Shown here piece after piece: positions 34,558-42,084 of a stretch of 64,000 nucleotides of DNA (positions are counted from its first letter, which is position 1; each line of letters opens with the position of its first letter). Source of the stretch: Fimbriimonas ginsengisoli Gsoil 348 (GTDB lineage Bacteria > Armatimonadota > Fimbriimonadia > Fimbriimonadales > Fimbriimonadaceae); NCBI GenBank assembly GCA_945881865.1, contig CAMCVK010000011.1, forward strand, positions 1-64,000. Reading direction: 5' to 3'. The notes beneath the pieces are model-generated. The model was given only the letters and a program-made list of their open reading frames with translations. It ran no database searches and was not told the DNA's origin. A program made the translations under genes and the position numbers.

Positions 34558-35840
34558 AGGGACACAAACCCCCAAGGGCCCCAGGCCGCCATCAGTCGCA
34601 GACTCGATCCATCCCATTCCCCAATCACTTCCGCCGGGGCGTTTCCAGAAAGCGCGAGCACCGGCCACGGAAGCGGGCCGCGCAGTTTGCCCGACTGTCC
34701 GTTTTGATCCACCACCCACCAAGCTTGACCATCCGTGCCGAACCGTGCGCCCGTTAGATGAACGGGAAACTGCTCGATCCAAGGTTGTGCCGCCATCGCG
34801 TGCGAAAGGCGATCAAGCGAGGCGTCCCACGTGGCGCCGATGCGCGGAGAAAACGGCTCGGAAATTGCGTCGTCCAGATGCGCCCGGAGCGGCCAAGCGG
34901 ATGGAAAGAACGCAAGCTCGGCAACGAAGGCGGTGCCCGGGAGAAGCCGGATATCGAAAGGCCGACCCGCTACGGAAAACGCCAGGTGCATCGCCCAGCG
35001 CCCGGTTCCGCGGCCGAGTAGCCAGGACCGACAGGCGGTGATGCGGTCCTCCTGCTCGATGACTTGCCCCAAAACGTCCCAGACATCCGCCACGGGCGCA
35101 AGCTCCACGTCGTCTTTCTTCTGCGGGATGCCCAGGGCGGCGCGCAGGTCGGCGCGGGCGTCCTCGTTCAGGCTCTCCACCCTTCGCGAAGCTTCCATTA
35201 GAAGAGAGAGGTTCCCCATTTGGTCGGCGACCGTACGCCCCCAGTCTGGCCCGACGCCAATGGTTAGGCCAATTTGTCGTAAGCGCCGCGCAATGCCCGG
35301 TGATTGGGCGTCGATCATACGGGCCGCCATGTGGTCCCAGCTTCTGGCCGATTGCGATGCCAGCAACCCCTGACCGGCGGCATCGGCTAGGAATGCCTCG
35401 CACTCTTCGAGGCCGGCAAGGATGTTCTCCCAACGTTTGTTGGATCGCTTGGCGGCTGCCTCCACGTCGATTTCGGTCTTCGGAGCGTCGGATTTTGTTT
35501 CTTGTTTGGTCGACTTTTCGTCGCGCTTTTCGAGCCATTCGGTCACCCAGCCGGGCGGGGCAGCCGCCATAATCTCACCTTTGGCGTACCGAATCATCAA
35601 GCCAAGCGCGTGTTTACACGGGAACTTTCGGCTGGGACAGGAACACTTGAAGGCGGGTTCGCGCAGGTCAACGGCGGTTTGGTATGGCTTTGCGCCGCTG
35701 CCCTTGGCTTCGCCCCACAACGCGTGGTTTTGCGTGCCGGAAGACGGCCACTTCGCCTCGCTGGAGAGCTCCCGCGCGGACGAGAGCGAGCTGGCATCGG
35801 GCGCAAGCGCAAGTACTCTCTCCGTCGTCCATTGGGACAT
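34554..35840 (-). CDS. SWIM zinc-finger protein, first gene of the MoxR/VWA cassette
   Basis: The 428-residue protein has a complete SWIM finger, CSC-x6-CKH (C66, C68, C75, H77), in FKCSCPSRKFPCKHALGLMI, then a Lys/Asp-rich linker and a long C-terminal region with no known enzyme motif (contains GTGRWAMHLAFSVAGRPFD). SWIM fingers bind DNA or protein. As the first gene, it could give the cassette its nucleic-acid or target recognition. The ATG at 35838-35840 is the natural start. Its stop overlaps the start of the DUF5691 gene. The leader carries a hairpin repeat at 35919-35969. Confidence 0.88.
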   Translation of the reverse strand: MSQWTTERVLALAPDASSLSSARELSSEAKWPSSGTQNHALWGEAKGSGAKPYQTAVDLREPAFKCSCPSRKFPCKHALGLMIRYAKGEIMAAAPPGWVTEWLEKRDEKSTKQETKSDAPKTEIDVEAAAKRSNKRWENILAGLEECEAFLADAAGQGLLASQSARSWDHMAARMIDAQSPGIARRLRQIGLTIGVGPDWGRTVADQMGNLSLLMEASRRVESLNEDARADLRAALGIPQKKDDVELAPVADVWDVLGQVIEQEDRITACRSWLLGRGTGRWAMHLAFSVAGRPFDIRLLPGTAFVAELAFFPSAWPLRAHLDDAISEPFSPRIGATWDASLDRLSHAMAAQPWIEQFPVHLTGARFGTDGQAWWVVDQNGQSGKLRGPLPWPVLALSGNAPAEVIGEWDGSSLRLMAAWGPWGFVSL

Positions 35841-35918
35841 ACGTCATTCTAGACGATCTCCGACCGGGCCAAAACAGGCAGCCGAAAAAACCCGGTCTCT
35901 GCGTGCTTGACGGTCACA

Positions 35919-35969
35919 TGCCCCCTTCCTTTCGCTTGCGAGAGGAAGGGTCGGGGATGGAGAGTCCGA
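35919..35969 (+). repeat. Hairpin repeat copy 3 (REP-like)
   Basis: This copy is nearly identical to 28796-28846 over the palindrome and most of the tail (GGGGATGGAGAGTCCG). It lies 79 bp upstream of the SWIM start codon. With copy 2 it frames the whole five-gene cassette in the same orientation. Confidence 0.88.
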
Positions 35970-36059
35970 GGGTACACAGAGTATTCACAAATGCAAAAGC
36001 CAACCGGGGCTACCGTATTTTACAAATTCATCAATGCGCCCGTTCAGCGTTCCCGACCG

Positions 36060-36800
36060 CTACGGCGGTGCCGGGGCGGTTCGTCCATGGAAAGTGACTC
36101 CTTTCTTCTCAACGATCACACTCCCGGAATCTAGCCCGGCGTCGATCGCATAGAAGATTCTTCTTTCAACGCCAACCGGTTGGCGCACTTCCACAAGGTA
36201 TCGCTCCTTTATCGGATAAATATAATAGCTGCCCGCCTCAAACTGAACTTCTCTTCCATCCACCCACACACGCGCATTTGGATCCTCTCTATGCACACTA
36301 GTGAAATTTGTAGTTACTCTTAGTCCCCCGCAGCAACTGCAGAACGCGAAGAAGAAGCAAGTGAGGAACAGTGCCGTCTTCCGCGAGATCAAAAGCCATC
36401 TCGGATCGGATCGCGGCACGTCATCCTGATGCGCACGGAACGATTCATACGCGCACATCAGCCCCATCAGCGCGGCCGATGGAGCAAGAACGGCTACATA
36501 GGGAGCGAAATTGGCCGTGGAACTAAAATTGTTGCCGGTAGCCAGCAGGACGTGCGTTGCCGTGCCGAGGGCCCATGCCCACCACGCGTGGCGGACTTGA
36601 GGGAGGTTCACCAGCAGATATCCGACGTACACTGTCGTCGCCAGCGAAGTTATTGCCAACAGTATGAAAAACTCTTCGGTTATCCAAGGGCGGTAAATGT
36701 TGGCAGCGACGAACGGTGCCCATAGCGAATGAACCAAGACCGCCACCGCGACCTGACGCCGCCCATTGAATTGTTTCAGCATCCCAGAGACTCTCGCCAA
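36060..36800 (-). CDS. Membrane protein of unknown function
   Basis: The 246-residue product has about five hydrophobic segments in its first two thirds (for example FFILLAITSLATTVYVGYLL, FAPYVAVLAPSAALMGLMCA and ALFLTCFFFAFCSCCGGL) and a C-terminal soluble domain of about 80 residues with a beta-rich, PEGA-like look (ARVWVDGREVQFEAGSYYIY). I recognise no family. The frame opens at 36800; the later ATG at 36782 (MLKQFNGRRQ) is also possible. It is flanked by hairpin repeats on both sides and faces away from the SWIM gene. Confidence 0.55.
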   Translation of the reverse strand: MARVSGMLKQFNGRRQVAVAVLVHSLWAPFVAANIYRPWITEEFFILLAITSLATTVYVGYLLVNLPQVRHAWWAWALGTATHVLLATGNNFSSTANFAPYVAVLAPSAALMGLMCAYESFRAHQDDVPRSDPRWLLISRKTALFLTCFFFAFCSCCGGLRVTTNFTSVHREDPNARVWVDGREVQFEAGSYYIYPIKERYLVEVRQPVGVERRIFYAIDAGLDSGSVIVEKKGVTFHGRTAPAPP

Positions 36801-36916
36801 ACGACCATCGCCGACGTCATTTTCTCACCTTACTCATCGGCAAAAGGTCTTCCCCTGACGAAACGACTTTTGGCGTAAACGTTAGGATCATACGTCGGCG
36901 AATCGGACCTTCTGGC

Positions 36917-36950
36917 GTGCGAGAGGCAGGGCTGGGGATGGAGAGTCCGG
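36917..36950 (+). repeat. Hairpin repeat copy 4 (partial)
   Basis: Only the right half is preserved: GTGCGAGAGGCAGGGCTGGG and the tail ending GAGAGTCCGG. It sits between the membrane protein and the GDPD gene in the same orientation as the other copies, and shows that the repeat decays in place. Confidence 0.75.
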
Positions 36951-36990
36951 AATCCGACGGCGAACAGCGCGAGCAACCCAAGTTTTGTTT

Positions 36991-37815
36991 TCAACGAATG
37001 CCCTTTGTCTTTAGATAATCCACCAACTTCCCGGGGTGATCGGTTTGGAAGCCATCGACGCCCGCATCGATCAGCGGCTGCCATTGTTCGGGGCCCTCCG
37101 CCGGATTCTGGATGTCCGGCACGACCACGACGCCGAGCTTGTGCCACGTCTCAATGAAAACAGGCGTGTATTTGAACGCGTTGCCGTCGGTGATGGCGAA
37201 CGGGCTGAGTTTGAAATCCGCCTCAATCTGCTCCGGAGACGTCATTTGTCTCAGGTCCGAGATGAGCGGGATCTTCGGTGCGCCTTTACGCCAGACGTCG
37301 CGGTGATCCGCGCCGTAGGTGTAGGCAATGACATTGCGTTCCATCCGGTGCTTCTTCAATAGCGGAAGCACCTGCTCCGGCAAGACCGCCTTGATGTCCA
37401 TGTAGATGCGGACCTTGCCGCGCGTCATGGCCAGGGCCTCCTCGAACGTTGGAACGAGCTCGGTTTCCCGCCGGGCGCCCTTAATCTTCAGGGCGCGAAG
37501 CTCCGCGAAGGTAAGGTCGCTCACTTTGCCGGCCCCGGTTGTGGTTCGGTTCACAGTGCCGTCGTGCATCAGCACAACGACGCCGTCTTTCGAAGTCCGC
37601 AGGTCCAGCTCGACGAAGTCGACGCCGACTTTAATCGCCTCTTCGATCGCGTCCAGCGTGTTCTCGGGAGCCGACGTGTGGTCTCCACGGTGGGCGCAGA
37701 CAATAAACTTGTGCCGCCGCATGAGAAACGGCTTGGCGATAGCAAGGGGCCTCTCCAGCCCAAACCCAGCGGTCGGCGTGAGGAGGGAGAGGGCGAGCGT
37801 AAAGGTGGCGAGCAT
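36991..37815 (-). CDS. Secreted glycerophosphodiester phosphodiesterase
   Basis: The 274-residue protein has a signal peptide (LATFTLALSLLTPTAGFG) and a GDPD TIM-barrel. Motifs are AHRGDHTSAPENTLDA (catalytic His-Arg), VELDLRTSKDG (metal-binding Glu and Asp), LMHDGTVNRTT (second catalytic His) and the C-terminal VDGFQTDHPGKL. The enzyme splits glycerophosphodiesters into glycerol-3-phosphate and an alcohol, supplying phosphate and carbon from phospholipid debris. The ATG at 37813-37815 gives the signal peptide. Neighbouring genes are not functionally related. Confidence 0.9.
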   Translation of the reverse strand: MLATFTLALSLLTPTAGFGLERPLAIAKPFLMRRHKFIVCAHRGDHTSAPENTLDAIEEAIKVGVDFVELDLRTSKDGVVVLMHDGTVNRTTTGAGKVSDLTFAELRALKIKGARRETELVPTFEEALAMTRGKVRIYMDIKAVLPEQVLPLLKKHRMERNVIAYTYGADHRDVWRKGAPKIPLISDLRQMTSPEQIEADFKLSPFAITDGNAFKYTPVFIETWHKLGVVVVPDIQNPAEGPEQWQPLIDAGVDGFQTDHPGKLVDYLKTKGIR

Positions 37816-38108
37816 GAGTTAGGCGATTGAGTGTAGACCGAGTATCGCAGGTCAGTGTAGGCTCGGCAAGTCAGGCAGATGGTCTAAGCGACCGCGTTCG
37901 CGTGGCCGTCTGAGGGCGCGCTCTTGAGCTTGCCATATGCTCCATCTGGTTGAAGTACTTCCGGATCTTAACTCGACACTGCGGGTCGTCACCGAGCTCA
38001 CCCTGTTCCGATCCAGCGTATTTCGAGAAGCGCCGGGAGTGTTCACCACCCTCGGATTGGGACGGAGGCAACACGGGTAACCGCCAAGCCGGCGACGCGA
38101 ACAAGCAC
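37816..38108. other. Intergenic region with no convincing gene
   Basis: I see no family-like coding sequence, RNA gene or clear promoter in this stretch apart from the terminator that follows. A 79-codon minus-strand frame (37871-38110) opens with TTG and lacks a good ribosome site; its translation has no recognisable motif. It must hold the promoter of the GDPD gene. Confidence 0.5.
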
Positions 38109-38144
38109 AAAAAAGGCCGGCCGGTGAAAGCTCACCGGCCGGCC
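38109..38144 (-). terminator. Rho-independent terminator of the ammonium transporter gene
   Basis: A perfect 13 bp stem GGCCGGCCGGTGA / TCACCGGCCGGCC with the four-base loop AAGC is followed, on the minus strand, by six T residues. It begins 12 bp after the amt stop codon. This is the clearest intrinsic terminator in the window. Confidence 0.95.
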
Positions 38145-38156
38145 CGAAACTAGCGC

Positions 38157-39485
38157 CTAGGCGCTGTTCGGGGCGATGGAGCCGTAGGCATCCTCGCCGT
38201 GGTACGAATGGTCGAGGCCCGCTTCTTCCTGGGCATCGTCCGCTCGCAGACCAACCGTCTTGCTTACCAAGAACGCCAGGGCAAGCGTGACGACCAGCGA
38301 GAACACGCCGACGGCACCGGCCGCAATCAGCTGCTTGGTGATGAGCCCGCCGCGACCGCCTTCGAGGGCGACCTTGGTGACGGCAGAGTTGATTTCTGGC
38401 GAAGCCAACACGCCGGTCAGGATCGCGCCAAGAAGGCCACCGATTCCGTGGACGCCGACCACGTCCAACGCGTCGTCGTAGCCGAGTTTGTGCTTGAGCT
38501 GGATGCCAAAGAAGCACACCACTCCCGCCAGAACGCCGATGATGAGCGACCCGCTGATGTCAACAAAGCCCGCCGCCGGGGTGATGCAGACCAGGCCGGC
38601 AACCAAGCCAGACGCGCCGCCGATGGCCGTCATCTTTCCGGTGACGGCCTTCTCGGCAACAAGCCATGAAACCATGGCGATCGCCGCGGCGAGGTGGGTC
38701 GTAAGGAAGCTAACGATCGCGACATCGTTCATCGCCAGGGCACTTCCGGCGTTAAAGCCAAACCAGCCGAACCACAGCAGGCCGCCTCCGAGGAGGGTGA
38801 GCGTGATGTTGTTCGGGACGGTCGCGGCTCCCTTTCGCTTGCCAAGCACAATACATAGGGCAAGCGCGGCGACACCGCTGGAAAGGTGCACAACGGTGCC
38901 ACCCGCAAAGTCGAGCGCACCCAATTTGTAGAGCCAGCCGTCCGCGTTCCACACCCAACATGCCGTCGGCGCGTAAACGATGAGCGACCACAGGACGATG
39001 AACAGCAGATAGCCGCCGAACTTCACACGCTCTGCGATCGCACCCGAAATGAGCGCGGGCGTGATGATCGCGAACTTCATCTGAAACAGCATGAAGAGGG
39101 CAGCCGGAATGGTCTGCGTTCCATATGGCGTGGTGAAGCTAATGTCTTTGCCCCACAGATATTCCAACCCGCCCACGAAACCGTTCGGTGACTTACCGAA
39201 GGCAAGCGAGTAGCCGACGAGAACCCACAAAACGCTCACGACGCCCATGGTGATGAAGCTCATCATCATGGTGTTAAGAACGTTCTTTCGGTGGACCATG
39301 CCACCGTAGAACAGGGCCAGCGCCGGCGTCATAAGTAGGACGAGGGCCGTCGCGACGATCATCCAAACGCTGTCGGCCTTATCGATGACCGGGGGTGCCG
39401 GTGCTGCCGCCGCTGCCTCTTGGGCATATACGCCGGCCGAAACTCCGGCCGCAATCAGTGACGCGAGTAGTTTTTTGAATCTCAA
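38157..39485 (-). CDS. amt: Ammonium transporter
   Basis: The 442-residue protein has a cleavable N-terminal hydrophobic signal and eleven expected membrane helices. Family motifs include DSVWMIVATALVLLMTP, FYGGMVHRKNVLN, the pore region GGTVVHLSSGVAAL and VGVHGIGGLLGAILTG. Amt conducts ammonium/ammonia across the cytoplasmic membrane. The start is TTG at 39483-39485, supported by GGAGG eight bases upstream; no ATG fits as well. A PII gene usually accompanies amt but is absent on the downstream side. A strong terminator ends the transcript 12 bp after the stop, so it is monocistronic here. Confidence 0.93.
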   Translation of the reverse strand: MRFKKLLASLIAAGVSAGVYAQEAAAAAPAPPVIDKADSVWMIVATALVLLMTPALALFYGGMVHRKNVLNTMMMSFITMGVVSVLWVLVGYSLAFGKSPNGFVGGLEYLWGKDISFTTPYGTQTIPAALFMLFQMKFAIITPALISGAIAERVKFGGYLLFIVLWSLIVYAPTACWVWNADGWLYKLGALDFAGGTVVHLSSGVAALALCIVLGKRKGAATVPNNITLTLLGGGLLWFGWFGFNAGSALAMNDVAIVSFLTTHLAAAIAMVSWLVAEKAVTGKMTAIGGASGLVAGLVCITPAAGFVDISGSLIIGVLAGVVCFFGIQLKHKLGYDDALDVVGVHGIGGLLGAILTGVLASPEINSAVTKVALEGGRGGLITKQLIAAGAVGVFSLVVTLALAFLVSKTVGLRADDAQEEAGLDHSYHGEDAYGSIAPNSA

Positions 39486-39569
39486 TGTAAGAACCTCCGA
39501 GTCTCAAGCTTTCTTGGGATTCCACATCATTGGGGAGACGGGATTATACGACGGTTCTGCGAGATTTCC

Positions 39570-39800
39570 TCATAAAGTCTTCACGACGACAATTTTGCCG
39601 AACACTTGACCGATCTTTGGCGTATGCGGCCCAGTTTTGGGAGCTGGTTTCTGACACTTTCTTGATGCCTTCTCGCTTAATCGGAGATTAGGCTTCGGTT
39701 CCAGTTGGGGTTCCTCGCGCGCTTTCGCCACTGGCTTTGGGGACGCCCGCTCGCATCGCACGGGGATGAACAGCAGAAGGTTCGCGTGGGCGCCCACCAT
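39570..39800 (-). CDS. Possible small basic protein
   Basis: Within the 382 bp between amt and the M60 peptidase, a minus-strand frame from ATG (39798-39800) encodes 76 residues: a short hydrophobic start (HANLLLFIPVRCERA) and a Lys/Pro-rich remainder. No family is recognisable and the ribosome site is weak. The rest of the spacer (39486-39569 and 39801-39867) holds only the amt ribosome site and presumably the promoters of both flanking genes. Confidence 0.3.
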   Translation of the reverse strand: MVGAHANLLLFIPVRCERASPKPVAKAREEPQLEPKPNLRLSEKASRKCQKPAPKTGPHTPKIGQVFGKIVVVKTL

Positions 39801-39867
39801 GATCTCAGAATCATCGAGAACGTGCCTTGGCACGCCAAATAGCTTCGGTGAGTAATACTTGGGGCCT

Positions 39868-42033
39868 ATGTTGGCTCTGCTTGCGGCACTTGCATTGGCG
39901 TCGAATACCGACCGCGCGACGCTCACCGAGGGCGTGACTTCCTTGCAGGCTCCGGGAGCATTGCCGGGCCCGATGGTTGCGACCGGCGGATCCTCATTCG
40001 TCATCCTGACCGCCGGCGGCGCGCCCCTTTTTGTTGGCGCTTCGGCCGGTTCGGGGCGAGTGATTGCCGGTGGGCACGAGTCGTTTTTGGGTGCCGACAA
40101 CCTTCGATCCGCCGGAAATGCCCGGTTCTTCGGCAACTCGCTTGCCTGGCTGGCGCGACGACCGCTTAAGGGTCTGACCGTCGGCGAATTGGGGCTGGGC
40201 GGCATTCGGCGGTTTGTGGAGAACGCGGGCGGGACGGCACTCCAGCTGAACCCGGCAACCTTCGCCGCGCAGCTGAAGCAGTGCCAGGTGGTCTGCCTGA
40301 ACCAAGGCGCGCTGGACGGCAACATTCCGGCGCAGCAGGCGGTCCTCCGGTTCGTCAAGGCCGGCAACGGGCTCATCGTCGTCGGTCCGGCCTGGGGTTG
40401 GCAGCAAACGCAGCCCGGCAAAGACCTGCGAAAGGATCACTCCGGCAACCGCATCATCACTTCCTTCGGCATTGCTTTCGCCGACGGAACCGTCGATGGC
40501 CCGTACTCGCCCGCCGGCGCCCAAAGCCCGTTGCTGACCACCGAATCGGCGATGGCCGCGCTTCGAACCGGGCAACTCACGCCCAACGACGTGACGACCG
40601 CCACCGCGACCGTTCAGCGCGCGCTCAGCGTGATGCCAACCTCGTCGCACGGCCTGCGGAATGAGATCACGAAGTTGACCAAAGGTGAAGGCACCGCCGC
40701 CGGACCGTCCCGCAAGTCGCCCATCACGACGAAAATGCCGTTCTCGCGTCTGCTGGCGACGCTTCAGAGCCGAGATTTTGCCGCTTTGAGCCCCGAAAAG
40801 GTGCGCGCTTATCCGTCCTCCGCTGACTTCCCGGGCGCCGTGCCAAAAGGGGCCGGCCGGGTTACCCGGTCGATCAGGCTCGACACTGCCGTGCCGGAAT
40901 GGAACGCCACCGGCCTCTATGCCGCGCCGGGCGAGGTCATCACGATCAAGATTCCGGATTCTGCCCGCATCGCCGGGCTTGCGGTTCGCATCGGAAGCCA
41001 CACCGACGAGCTTTGGCACCTTGGCAAATGGGAGCGATTCCCCGCCGTCAGCAGCCGCACGCTCTTGCGCGGACCGGTGACAAAGGTCGCGAGTCCGTTC
41101 GGCGGGACGATCTTCCTGGACGTCCCCTCGGGCTGCAAACTCGGGGTGATCAGCGTCGAAATCGCGAACGCCGTTCCCGCGCTGCGGTTTGTTCTTGGCG
41201 AAACGACAAACGCCGAGTGGCAAGCCGACCTGAAGAAGCCGACCGCGCCGTGGGTCGAACTGGAAGGCAAAACCGTTGCGCTAAGCGTCCCGCGCTGGGC
41301 GGTGGAAAACCTTTCCGACCCGACCGCGCTGATGACCTACTGGGACGAGGTTTTTGCCGCGAGCCGGCGGTTGTATGCGGCTCCGGCCCGGCCGCGAAAG
41401 GAGCGATATTGCGTCGATCGCCAGATTTCGGCTGGATACATGCACAGCGGCTACCCCATCATGACGGGCGACGACGTCGCGGTGACGTTCTGCGACCTGG
41501 CAAAGTTACGGGGCCAGGGCCACACCTGGGGGTTCTACCACGAGCTTGGCCACAACTTCCAGCAGAGCGCCTGGACCTTTGACGGCACCGGCGAGGTGAC
41601 GTGCAACTTGCTCTCCCTCTATGGCAGCGAAGTCCTAAACGGGATCACGCTCGCCGAATATGGCAAGGCGCACCCGGCGGTCAAGTACCAAACGCGCCAA
41701 AAGCGGCTTCAGGAGTACCTTGCCCAGGGCGCGCCGTTCTCGCGCTGGAAGTCGGACCCGTTCCTCGCCCTTACAATGTACATTCAGCTGCGCGAGGCGT
41801 TCGGGTGGGAGCCGTATAAGCAGGTTTTTGCTGAGTATGAAGCACTGCCGCAGGCTCAGCAACCGCGCACCGAGCAAGAACAGCACGACCAATGGATGAC
41901 GCGCATGTCGCGGGCGACGAAGTCGAATCTGGGTCCGTTCTTCCGCGCCTGGGGCGTGCCGGTTTCGGCTCCGGCGGTCGATGGTTTGAAGGACCTCCCG
42001 GCCTGGATGCCCCGCGATTGGCCGGTTAAGTAG
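39868..42033 (+). CDS. Secreted M60-like (enhancin-type) metallopeptidase
   Basis: The 721-residue protein begins with a short signal-like stretch (LALLAALALAS). The C-terminal half carries the M60 zinc motif HELGHNFQ near residue 557, followed 10-15 residues later by GTGEVTCNLLSLY with the extra Glu, and upstream the family stretch AGYMHSGYPIM. The N-terminal ~250 residues resemble the glutamine-amidotransferase-like/ThuA-type domain often seen in M60 proteins (GNGLIVVGPAWGWQ). M60 enzymes cut heavily glycosylated proteins such as mucins. I use ATG at 39868; a TTG three codons upstream is unlikely. Nearby GH95 and esterase genes fit a glycan-degrading lifestyle. Confidence 0.85.
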   Translation: MLALLAALALASNTDRATLTEGVTSLQAPGALPGPMVATGGSSFVILTAGGAPLFVGASAGSGRVIAGGHESFLGADNLRSAGNARFFGNSLAWLARRPLKGLTVGELGLGGIRRFVENAGGTALQLNPATFAAQLKQCQVVCLNQGALDGNIPAQQAVLRFVKAGNGLIVVGPAWGWQQTQPGKDLRKDHSGNRIITSFGIAFADGTVDGPYSPAGAQSPLLTTESAMAALRTGQLTPNDVTTATATVQRALSVMPTSSHGLRNEITKLTKGEGTAAGPSRKSPITTKMPFSRLLATLQSRDFAALSPEKVRAYPSSADFPGAVPKGAGRVTRSIRLDTAVPEWNATGLYAAPGEVITIKIPDSARIAGLAVRIGSHTDELWHLGKWERFPAVSSRTLLRGPVTKVASPFGGTIFLDVPSGCKLGVISVEIANAVPALRFVLGETTNAEWQADLKKPTAPWVELEGKTVALSVPRWAVENLSDPTALMTYWDEVFAASRRLYAAPARPRKERYCVDRQISAGYMHSGYPIMTGDDVAVTFCDLAKLRGQGHTWGFYHELGHNFQQSAWTFDGTGEVTCNLLSLYGSEVLNGITLAEYGKAHPAVKYQTRQKRLQEYLAQGAPFSRWKSDPFLALTMYIQLREAFGWEPYKQVFAEYEALPQAQQPRTEQEQHDQWMTRMSRATKSNLGPFFRAWGVPVSAPAVDGLKDLPAWMPRDWPVK

Positions 42034-42084
42034 CGTTCGGTACCGGACACGGGGGAAAACCGACCGCGCCGACGGACCGGTTCC

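Noticed and set aside
37871-38110. 79-codon minus frame after amt
   Set aside because: It starts with TTG inside the terminator region, lacks a ribosome site and has no recognisable motif.
39570-40421. 283-residue minus-strand frame
   Set aside because: Most of it is antisense to the M60 gene; only its last 76 codons lie in free DNA and are listed as a weak candidate.
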